Shown here: piece after piece, positions 7,701-12,688 of the stretch
How the letters are laid out: every line of letters begins with the position of its first letter
How positions within the stretch are numbered: position 1 is the stretch's first letter
Assembly (NCBI GenBank): GCA_007120815.1
Contig: SKMY01000206.1
Location: 1-12,688 of the forward strand
DNA length: 12,688 nt
Origin: Syntrophomonadaceae bacterium
GTDB lineage: Bacteria > Bacillota_D > Dethiobacteria > DTU022 > UBA8154
Direction of reading: 5' to 3'
The notes under the pieces: model-generated
Told to the model about the DNA's origin: nothing
What the model saw: the letters and a program-made list of their open reading frames with translations, nothing else
Database searches by the model: none
Program-made: the position numbers and the translations under genes

Positions 7701-8288
7701 TTATTCCACCCATCCCAGATCGGGCTCTACAGGGTCGCTTAGCTCCATATGACCGGTAAGAGTTTCGATGGCTTCGCCGTCGATCAGAAATTGAACCCGT
7801 TGGATGTCGGGACGCTCGGCCAGGGTATTTACAATGGAATAAACGGTTAATATTTCTCCCGTTGAGCCGCCCCAATGGCTGGTGCGTAGTTCTTCAGAAA
7901 AATCAGCCAGAGCCAGTCCTTCATTAACGTCAACACCATGAACCCGGGTGTCTCCAGGTATGGTACGCCCCATCTCCGGGCTCTCGGGCCCCTTGATCAG
8001 TTCTTCCAGGATAAGCACGTTAATATCCTGATCTTCAACCACCACCTGGCGAGTTTCCCGGATCAGTTTTTCGGCCTGACCGTTGGTAAAATAGAGGGCA
8101 ATGGTTTCTTCAAGGGGTTCGTCAGCTTCTTCTTCCTCCGGTTGCTCACCGTTTTCAGGATCATCAGCAGACGGGTCAGGGGGTGGGAGAGGGTCCTCTC
8201 TACTACAGCCCTGGCAAGTCCACAATGTAACCAACAATAAAAAGACGAGAAGAAACAGACCGTATTTTTTGCCTACTTTTTGTAACAA
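7701..8288 (-). CDS. GerMN-domain lipoprotein/anchored protein, TTG start
   Basis: A 195-residue exported protein. A basic start (residues 1-9) leads to a hydrophobic segment (10-24) ending in WTCQGCS. Cys25 or Cys28 could be lipidated, though neither lipobox is ideal (LWT-C; CQG-C). An acidic, proline-rich linker (about 30-61) follows, then a GerMN domain (about 63-185) with IALYFTNGQ, a LILEELIKGP helix, and the stretch HWGGSTGEILTVYSIVNTL. GerMN proteins are known from spore formation and germination (GerM) and from cell-envelope lipoproteins. The start is the TTG at 8288, because AGGAGG (8302-8297) lies 8 nt upstream. The TTG at 8294 is only 2 nt from that site. The protein is probably outside the membrane in the mother cell or vegetative cell. 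The gene is tail to tail with the exporter operon with only 1 bp between them. Confidence 0.85.
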   Translation of the reverse strand: MLQKVGKKYGLFLLVFLLLVTLWTCQGCSREDPLPPPDPSADDPENGEQPEEEEADEPLEETIALYFTNGQAEKLIRETRQVVVEDQDINVLILEELIKGPESPEMGRTIPGDTRVHGVDVNEGLALADFSEELRTSHWGGSTGEILTVYSIVNTLAERPDIQRVQFLIDGEAIETLTGHMELSDPVEPDLGWVE

Positions 8289-8296
8289 TACCAACC

Positions 8297-8302
8297 CCTC
8301 CT
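8297..8302 (-). promoter_or_regulatory. Ribosome binding site deciding the TTG start
   Basis: AGGAGG on the minus strand (8302 down to 8297) is followed by 8 nt and then TTG (8288-8286). It excludes the upstream in-frame TTG at 8294, which would leave a 2-nt spacer. No in-frame ATG lies close by. Confidence 0.7.
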
Positions 8303-8458
8303 AAGTAGCGTATATGAATCAAACACCGCGTTTTTGTGATTTCACCACTAGTACTATTTTTTTCCTTTGCAGCCTATTCTATTCCTGCCTAACCGCCACG
8401 GCCCTTTAGGGCCACAACAGGGGATAAAAAGAAGCATGGGGACGGCAGGCTGTGTAAA

Positions 8459-8530
8459 GGAAGCATGGGGACGGTTCTCCTGCTTCCTTTCTTGGGAAGC
8501 ATGGGGACGGTTCTCCTGCTTCCTTTCTTT
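8459..8530 (+). repeat. Two forward REP-like units in tandem, 36-nt period
   Basis: The unit at 8459-8487 and the unit at 8495-8523 are identical over all 29 nt. Each is followed by TTTCTT plus one differing base, which gives a 36-nt period. The identity suggests recent duplication. Confidence 0.85.
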
Positions 8531-8600
8531 GTTTTCAATTACTGCAGGAATGGAAGCACCGGTTTTAGGATAGGGAACCCAGGCTTCTTGTTAAACCAAA

Positions 8601-8652
8601 GGAAGCAGGAGAACCGTCCCCGTGCTTCCCGGAGAACCGTCCCCGTGCTTCC
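8601..8652 (-). repeat. Two reverse REP-like units, second one truncated
   Basis: 8601-8629 is the reverse complement of the forward unit with a single change (CAC for CAT next to the GGGG). The abutting 8631-8652 repeats the last 22 nt of the same reversed unit with the same variant base, so these two copies arose from each other. The arm 8598-8629 pairs with 8495-8526 over 32 nt with one mismatch. Confidence 0.85.
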
Positions 8653-8663
8653 CCCCATACTCA

Positions 8664-9524
8664 TTATTCAGAAAGCGGCGTAGGCTTCAGCAGCCAGATT
8701 TCTGTTTCCTCCGGAAGGTCTTCCAGGTTGATCTCGACCATGCCGGGACCCAGTTCTTTGACGTTTTTCTCTCCTTCAGTAAAGGTTTTTAACGGGTCAA
8801 TGGGCCAGTTTCGGGTTGCTTCCGTTCGGTAATGCATGGGAATAACCACCGCTGGAGAAAGCTCCAACACAAGCTCTTTGGCTTGTTTAGCGTCAATCGT
8901 ATAATGCCCCCCAATAGGGACCATTAAAATATCAAGATCTCGAAGCTTTTCTGCCTGGGTTTCATTTAATGGGTGACCCAGGTCGCCCAGGTGAGCAATT
9001 TTTACTTCACCAAATTCAAAGATAAAGGCCATATTTCGACCCCTAAGCCTGCCCGAAGCATCGTCGTGGTAGGTGGGCAAGCCGGTTACTCGAACCCGAC
9101 CCAAAGAGACCATGACATCTTCCCAGCCCAGTCCATCTGCAGTCAGGCCGCGAATAACTTGGGCCCCCGGAGCCGCTGCCACAAAATTGTGGTCCATGTG
9201 TTCGTGACTGACAGTAATTACATTGGCATCCACCTGAAGTTCCCCGTAACCAACCTGGGGTGAAAATGGATCAAGTAAAAAGCGGATGTCAAATAGATCC
9301 AGCATAAAGCAAGAATGGCCATAATACGTTATCCCTACTTCGCTGATCACGTCTTCTTCCTCAATATCCGGCTCAATCTGTTCAACGGGGGGGGATTCCT
9401 GCTCGGCCATATCCATGCCTTCTTGGAGGGACTGCTCCCTTCGTTCTGAAATAATTCGGAAACTAACCCACAAAGTAGCCGCTAAAACCACAATTAAAGC
9501 CAACAAAACCGTTTTTCTGCTCAT
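8664..9524 (-). CDS. Membrane-anchored metallo-beta-lactamase-fold hydrolase (UPF0173-like)
   Basis: A 286-residue protein. Residues 5-24 form one hydrophobic segment without a lipobox Cys, so it is probably an uncleaved anchor. An acidic linker (about 37-62) follows and then a UPF0173-type metallo-beta-lactamase domain: ITYYGHSCF (65-73), LLDPF (83-87), the metal motif HEHMDH (107-112), His153, HLGDLGH (178-184) and IPMHY (228-232). The known family enzymes are mostly soluble and cytoplasmic, so the anchor with a predicted outside domain is unusual. A two-metal hydrolase is expected; the substrate is unknown. The ATG at 9524 is preceded by AAGGAGG about 7 nt upstream. The start codon lies inside one arm of a 16-bp inverted repeat. 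The gene is 112 bp after the CoA-transferase gene on the same strand, so read-through from that operon is possible. Confidence 0.88.
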   Translation of the reverse strand: MSRKTVLLALIVVLAATLWVSFRIISERREQSLQEGMDMAEQESPPVEQIEPDIEEEDVISEVGITYYGHSCFMLDLFDIRFLLDPFSPQVGYGELQVDANVITVSHEHMDHNFVAAAPGAQVIRGLTADGLGWEDVMVSLGRVRVTGLPTYHDDASGRLRGRNMAFIFEFGEVKIAHLGDLGHPLNETQAEKLRDLDILMVPIGGHYTIDAKQAKELVLELSPAVVIPMHYRTEATRNWPIDPLKTFTEGEKNVKELGPGMVEINLEDLPEETEIWLLKPTPLSE

Positions 9525-9590
9525 AAATTTATCCTCCTTCCAGGCCGCCAGGGCAGCGAACTGTTCCTTACTATATAAATTTATGAGCAG
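9517..9590. repeat. Perfect 16-bp inverted repeat around the UPF0173-like start codon
   Basis: CTGCTCATAAATTTAT at 9517-9532 is matched by ATAAATTTATGAGCAG at 9575-9590, with 42 nt between. Each arm contains the self-palindrome ATAAATTTAT. On the minus strand the proximal arm holds the start codon (ATG at 9524) and the first codons, and the ribosome binding site lies in the loop next to it. An RNA starting above 9590 could therefore hide the start codon in a stem. Alternatively the arms are paired operator sites: a TATAGT (9575-9570, minus) overlaps the distal arm. Confidence 0.75.
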
Positions 9591-9636
9591 GACCGGTGAA
9601 AATACGTGTTTATGAAAATAAACCCTTTGACATTGG

Positions 9637-11559
9637 CTAGTTTTGCTCCGACTTGTCTCTAAAGGTCAAGTTAAGAATATATACACCGGCATCTCGCTCT
9701 TTTTGAATATCAAATCCCATGTTTTCAAATAATTGAAAGACCGCCTGGTTTCCCTGGAGCGTTTCCCCGGTAAAACCATGCAGGCCCTGCTTTTTAGCCA
9801 GGTATGTAAGATACGCCAAGAGCTCCATGCCCACTCCATGGTTCTGGTAATCATCTCTGACAACCAGCGCGATTTCTGCTGTCAGTTGTCCCGGGTTGGT
9901 GCCGTATTGGCCTATACCCACGATGAATTCGCTGCTTTCTTGTTGTATAACGGCCAGGATGACCATCTCTTCTGTATAATCCACCGCCATAAAACTTTTC
10001 TGCACCATTTCATGGGACATCTGTCGGCGCAAGGAAATAAACCGCTTGTACATGCTCTTGTCTGATAGGGCGTAGAAAAAGTCCTTGATCAGGGGCTCAT
10101 CACTAATTTTAACGGGGCGCATCAAGATACGCAGGCCTGTCTTGGTCGTCCGGTAGCTTTCCAGGTCTTCGGGATATTCACCCTTTCGCCCCGGTATGAA
10201 TATCTGGTCTTTGTATATCAGGTTGAGCTTTTTCGCTTCCTCGATGAGCCAGGCGCGGAATTTAGGGTGGGCAATGGCAATCAGGGACATGGCTCTTTCT
10301 CGAATATTTTTCCCGTGAAGATAGGCAATGCCGTATTCGGTGACCACGTAATGAACATCCCCGCGGGTTAAAGTGACCCCGGCGCCTTCTTTTAAATAGG
10401 GAACGATGCGGGACACTTCCCCTCCGTCCGTGGTAGACTGCAGGGTAAGAATGGTTTTGCCCCCGGGAGCCATGACTGCTCCCCGCATGAAATTAGACTG
10501 CCCTCCGACGCCGCTGTAAAAAAAAGTTCCAAGGGATTCGGCGGTAGATTGGCCGGTCAGATCGATTTCCAAGGCACTGTTAATGGCCACCATGTTCTGT
10601 TGGCGGGCGATATTTAACGGGTTGTTGGTAAAATCTACAGGGCGAAATTCGATGGCCGGGTTGTCGTGGATATACTGGTATGTATCGGTTTTTCCCATAC
10701 AAAATGCAGCCAAGGTTTTCCCCCGGTTGACGGTTTTTTTGGAATTGTTAACCACTCCTCTTTTCATGAGCTCGATAATCCCGTCACTGAGCAGTTCGGT
10801 GTGTACGCCCAGGTCTTTTTTTTCAAACAGATTGCAAAGGGCTGCATTGGGCAGGCTGCCATACCCGACCTGGAGGGTGTCTCCATCCTGAATAATGCGG
10901 GCAACATACTTGCCTACCCGTTGAACGATATCACTGGGCGTGTTCTGTTCAAATTCCAGCAAAGGTTCTTCAAAGGGAATGATATAATCAACATTTTCAG
11001 CATGCAAAAACGTTTCCCCATGAACCCGGGGCATATTGGAATTTACCTGGACAATGACCACCGACGCGCTTTCAACAGCAGCTTTCACAATGTCCACACT
11101 GATTCCCAGGCTCAGGTACCCATGGTCATCGGGGAGAGAGGTCTGGACCAGGGCCACATCGACGGGCACATGTTTTTGGCGGAAGAGAACCGGAACCTCC
11201 GACAAAAAAATCGGCGTGTAATCCGCCATCCCTTGATTTACCGCTTCCCGGGCATTACTGCCGATGAAGAAAGAATTGTGGCGGAAATTGCTCTGAAGTT
11301 TTTCATCCGTATAAGGGGCAACCCCCAGGGTCCAAACCTGAAGAATCTGGGCATCAAAAAAGGCCTTTGGGTTGGCTTTCACGTACTCAACCAGGGAATT
11401 CACCAGGTGTTGAGGCTCTCCGCACCCCGTTCCAATGAAAATCCGGTCGCCGGGGCGGATGTTTTCATAAGCCCGTTCTTCGGAAACAAATTTTTTGGGG
11501 AAGGTTTGTCTAAGCTGCTCCAGGTTGGTCAACCGTTTTTGTTTTTTCTTGCGGTACAT
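9637..11559 (-). CDS. Acetyl-CoA hydrolase/CoA-transferase fused to a C-terminal GNAT acetyltransferase
   Basis: A 640-residue two-domain protein. Residues 20-465 form an acetyl-CoA hydrolase/transferase (4-hydroxybutyrate CoA-transferase type) with IGTGCGEPQ (42-50), SLPDDHGYLSLG (141-152), VGYGSLPNA (231-239), HTELLSDG (253-260; Glu255 is the probable catalytic Glu forming the CoA thioester), GVGGQSNFMRGA (350-361) and TEYGIAYLHG (407-416). Residues 478-632 form a GNAT domain, with the acetyl-CoA loop QNHGVG at 572-577 after the IALVVRDDY strand. The first part would move CoA between acyl groups and carboxylates; the second could acetylate a protein or small molecule. The order recalls Pat/PatZ, where an acyl-CoA synthetase-like domain precedes GNAT. 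The start ATG at 11559 has AAAGAGGTG upstream, overlapping the end of the PPC gene region (15-bp gap). Such fusions occur in other anaerobes; the target is unknown. Confidence 0.9.
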   Translation of the reverse strand: MYRKKKQKRLTNLEQLRQTFPKKFVSEERAYENIRPGDRIFIGTGCGEPQHLVNSLVEYVKANPKAFFDAQILQVWTLGVAPYTDEKLQSNFRHNSFFIGSNAREAVNQGMADYTPIFLSEVPVLFRQKHVPVDVALVQTSLPDDHGYLSLGISVDIVKAAVESASVVIVQVNSNMPRVHGETFLHAENVDYIIPFEEPLLEFEQNTPSDIVQRVGKYVARIIQDGDTLQVGYGSLPNAALCNLFEKKDLGVHTELLSDGIIELMKRGVVNNSKKTVNRGKTLAAFCMGKTDTYQYIHDNPAIEFRPVDFTNNPLNIARQQNMVAINSALEIDLTGQSTAESLGTFFYSGVGGQSNFMRGAVMAPGGKTILTLQSTTDGGEVSRIVPYLKEGAGVTLTRGDVHYVVTEYGIAYLHGKNIRERAMSLIAIAHPKFRAWLIEEAKKLNLIYKDQIFIPGRKGEYPEDLESYRTTKTGLRILMRPVKISDEPLIKDFFYALSDKSMYKRFISLRRQMSHEMVQKSFMAVDYTEEMVILAVIQQESSEFIVGIGQYGTNPGQLTAEIALVVRDDYQNHGVGMELLAYLTYLAKKQGLHGFTGETLQGNQAVFQLFENMGFDIQKERDAGVYILNLTFRDKSEQN

Positions 11560-11574
11560 GTTCTACACCTCTTT

Positions 11575-12018
11575 CTAATCGCTGCCTTGAATCTTTTCCC
11601 AAAGCGGAAGACCCGTATCACTGTCAGGGCCTCGAACCAACCGGGGTCCTATCAATTCCTGCAGGAAAAATTCTCCGGCAAAAACCACCGTTCCGGGAAC
11701 CAGGTGTCCGCCAAGAAGACCTCCTAAGTTATCACCCAGGGTAATGTGCAGGTGAGCGACCGGGCGGCCTTCGCGTAAGCTGATATTGCCTAAACAGCTC
11801 AAAATTTCCAGCTCTTTGTCAAAAACAAGGTGTTCGTACTGGCGTTTCTGCTGATTGTAAAACCCAATCACCGCTTTCTCTACGGCGCCAATGACTTGTA
11901 CCCATCCTGCATGAACCTGCTTTTCTGCAGCAAAGGCCTCCAGAGCTTGCAGCAAGTCACCCTTAAAGGGAAGCCGTCCGATAAAGTGCCGACCCGGCTT
12001 TGCTTGTTGAAACCACAT
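11575..12018 (-). CDS. PPC/DUF296-domain protein
   Basis: A 147-residue protein covering a single PPC (DUF296) domain without an AT-hook. It has GDLLQALEAFAAEKQV (20-35), a WVQVIGAVEKAVIGFY strand pair (39-54), and the signature GRPVAHLHITLGD (84-96) followed by GGHLVPGT (103-110), with the conserved histidines His89, His91 and His105. PPC proteins form trimers; in plants the domain accompanies AT-hook DNA-binding proteins, while the role of stand-alone bacterial forms is unclear. The ATG at 12018 was chosen because AGGAGG (12032-12027) lies 8 nt upstream; the longer GTG start at 12054 has only a weak AAGGA. It is the first gene of an operon with the CoA-transferase-GNAT gene, with a 15-bp gap. 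Confidence 0.85.
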   Translation of the reverse strand: MWFQQAKPGRHFIGRLPFKGDLLQALEAFAAEKQVHAGWVQVIGAVEKAVIGFYNQQKRQYEHLVFDKELEILSCLGNISLREGRPVAHLHITLGDNLGGLLGGHLVPGTVVFAGEFFLQELIGPRLVRGPDSDTGLPLWEKIQGSD

Positions 12019-12026
12019 CTTATCTA

Positions 12027-12032
12027 CCTCCT
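12027..12032 (-). promoter_or_regulatory. Ribosome binding site deciding the PPC gene start
   Basis: AGGAGG on the minus strand (12032 down to 12027) with an 8-nt spacer to ATG 12018. It lies inside the longer GTG-started frame (12054) and argues for the shorter, 147-residue product. Confidence 0.7.
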
Positions 12033-12069
12033 CAGGGGAATATTTACCTATCACGTTTTTCCTTTTTTA

Positions 12070-12078
12070 TGCTATAAT
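12070..12078 (+). promoter_or_regulatory. Extended -10 promoter for the DUF457 gene
   Basis: TGCTATAAT is a perfect extended -10 (TGnTATAAT) on the plus strand, about 58 nt before the ATG at 12136. The matching -35 region has no TTGACA-like hexamer, as is common for extended -10 promoters. The overlapping minus-strand TATTAT could serve the PPC operon, but no -35 supports it. Confidence 0.5.
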
Positions 12079-12090
12079 AGGATACTGGAA

Positions 12091-12119
12091 TTGTATTTGA
12101 TCTCTGTCAGATTATACAA
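12091..12119. repeat. Short dyad in the DUF457 leader
   Basis: TTGTAT (12091-12096) and ATACAA (12114-12119) form 6-bp arms, and inside them ATCT and AGAT can pair around a 5-nt loop with small asymmetric bulges. It lies between the extended -10 and the ribosome binding site (GGGAGG at 12124-12129), so it is either a leader hairpin or an operator half-site pair. Weak evidence. Confidence 0.3.
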
Positions 12120-12135
12120 GAACGGGAGGCGGATC

Positions 12136-12688
12136 ATGGACCCCATCACACATGCGCTTGTAGGCATGGGTATAGGTGCCCTATCTGGACAAGGCTTAAC
12201 ACCCTATAACCCCCTCTATTGTGCTGCAGTAATGGGAGCAATTATACCCGACCTGGACATTGTGACCATGCTTAAAGGGGAAGTGGCGCTGATCAAGCAT
12301 CACCGGGGGGCAACCCATTCCATCGGTGGGCTGCTTTTTTTATCCGCCCTTACAGCAGGCGTTATTTTCATCGATTTTGGCGGCAATATTTTTCAGTATT
12401 TCCTTTGGGCCCTGGCCGGGGGGCTTTCCCACGTGTTCCTGGACACCTTAAACTCCTACGGAACCCAAATATTCTGGCCTTTTTCACGTAAGCGGTGGAC
12501 TGCAAACCTGTTCATGTTTTATGATCCGGTTATCATGATCTTGTTTTTGCCTGTTCTTTTTTCGTATCAGGCGCCAAAAACCGCGGGTTTTGTTGCACTG
12601 GCCGCGTCCTTTGTTTATTTGCTCTTCCGCTGGAAGTTTCGCAACAATGTCCATCGTTATCTTCAAAAAAAATATAACCTGAAACCCC
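12136..12688 (+). CDS. DUF457/YdjM-type membrane-bound metal-dependent hydrolase, C-terminus cut by window edge
   Basis: The frame is open from ATG 12136 to the window edge, 184 residues without a stop. The motifs match the membrane-bound metal-dependent hydrolase family (YdjM/YbcI, DUF457): DPITHALVG (2-10), PDLD (38-41), HHRGATHS (55-62) and LSHVFLDTLNSYGT (97-110) followed by FWPFS. The conserved His6, Asp39, Asp41, His55, His56, His61, His99 and Asp103 form a likely metal site at the membrane. Hydrophobic segments lie at about 64-80, 86-102, 130-146 and 148-165. GGGAGG at 12124-12129 is the ribosome binding site. The physiological substrate of this family is not settled. The gene is divergent from the PPC operon. 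Confidence 0.85.
   Translation, partial: MDPITHALVGMGIGALSGQGLTPYNPLYCAAVMGAIIPDLDIVTMLKGEVALIKHHRGATHSIGGLLFLSALTAGVIFIDFGGNIFQYFLWALAGGLSHVFLDTLNSYGTQIFWPFSRKRWTANLFMFYDPVIMILFLPVLFSYQAPKTAGFVALAASFVYLLFRWKFRNNVHRYLQKKYNLKP

Larger units (their letters stand above)
8431..8652. repeat. REP-like palindromic repeat array (compound inverted repeat)
   Basis: The non-coding stretch 8289-8663 holds copies of a 29-nt imperfect palindrome with ends GGAAGCA and TGCTTCC and a core of GGGGACGGTTCTCC. Two full copies run forward (8459-8487, 8495-8523). One full copy runs in reverse (8601-8629), immediately followed by a reverse copy lacking its first 7 nt (8631-8652). A fragment (GAAGCATGGGGACGG) sits at 8432-8446. 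The forward and reverse blocks face each other across about 70 nt, so the region could fold as one large hairpin. This resembles REP/BIME elements mobilised by RAYT (IS200-like) transposases; no such gene is present in the window. The array begins 12 bp after the stop of the gene at 8664-9524, the usual 3'-flank position of REPs. The rest of the stretch holds only a small hairpin (8400-8413). Confidence 0.8.

Noticed and set aside
8303..8330. CATATAC element as a sporulation sigma-E promoter for the GerMN gene
   Set aside because: It partly resembles a sigma-E -10, but no matching -35 was found at the right distance, so the claim cannot be supported by eye.
8400..8413. Palindrome GGCCCTTTAGGGCC as a terminator or operator
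   Set aside because: A 5-6 bp stem with no T-run on either strand and no partner site; it may be chance or part of the repeat region.
8459..8523. Possible CRISPR-like direct repeats
   Set aside because: Only two direct copies with a 7-nt gap, not a spacer of normal size; the other copies are inverted and there is no cas gene. The palindromic ends fit a REP-like element.
8367..8683. Short plus-strand frames containing repeated MGTVLLLPF
   Set aside because: They are translations of the REP-like units, with no ribosome binding site and no family match.
9583..9615. Plus-strand ten-codon frame beginning MSR like the UPF0173-like protein
   Set aside because: The likeness comes from the 16-bp inverted repeat alone; similarity stops right after it and no ribosome binding site is present.
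9608..9623. Hairpin GTTTAT-GAAA-ATAAAC after the CoA-transferase-GNAT gene as a terminator
   Set aside because: The stem is six mostly A/T pairs with no T-run; too weak to call an intrinsic terminator.
10666..11727. 353-codon plus-strand open frame
   Set aside because: It lies fully antisense to the PPC and CoA-transferase-GNAT genes, which carry clear family motifs; it shows no recognisable domain and its product composition looks like an opposite-strand shadow.

Overview
This 12.7 kb window most likely comes from an endospore-forming, anaerobic Gram-positive bacterium of the class Clostridia. That is inferred from gene content: a protein with tandem SPOCS/DUF3794 spore-assembly domains, a GerMN lipoprotein, a DUF3786 protein, a TudS/DUF523 Fe-S protein and an acetyl-CoA hydrolase/transferase-type CoA-transferase, together with strong AGGAGG-type ribosome binding sites and TTG start usage. 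There is no rRNA, tRNA, CRISPR array, phage module or transposase gene. Both ends of the window cut through genes.

Layout. 1-1160 (minus): 3'-truncated gene for a protein with at least three SPOCS repeats. 1362-2147 and 2229-2927 (plus): an alpha/beta hydrolase and a family 2 glycosyltransferase. 2878-3372 (minus): a TudS-like DUF523 protein whose 3' end overlaps the glycosyltransferase by 50 bp. 3476-7699 (plus): a compact operon of a DUF3786 protein and two ABC exporter half-transporters. 7701-8288 (minus): GerMN lipoprotein, 1 bp from the exporter operon, tail to tail. 8289-8663: non-coding, holding a compound inverted array of REP-like palindromes. 8664-9524 (minus): membrane-anchored metallo-beta-lactamase-fold hydrolase of the UPF0173 type, with a perfect 16-bp inverted repeat around its start codon. 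9637-12018 (minus): a two-gene operon of a PPC/DUF296 protein and a CoA-transferase fused to a GNAT acetyltransferase. 12136-12688 (plus): 3'-truncated DUF457/YdjM-type membrane hydrolase with its own extended -10 promoter.

How the genes work together. The two ABC subunits look like one asymmetric heterodimeric exporter: the first has Asp at the catalytic Glu position of Walker B, and the second has a changed signature motif (LSTGQ), so the pair would form one degenerate and one canonical ATP site. The CoA-transferase-GNAT fusion joins acyl-CoA metabolism to a probable acetyltransferase and is co-transcribed with a PPC-domain protein. The SPOCS and GerMN genes point to sporulation. Nothing seen proves a wholly new system. 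The items most worth a second look are the REP-like array, the inverted repeat at the UPF0173-type gene start, and the PPC/CoA-transferase-GNAT pair.
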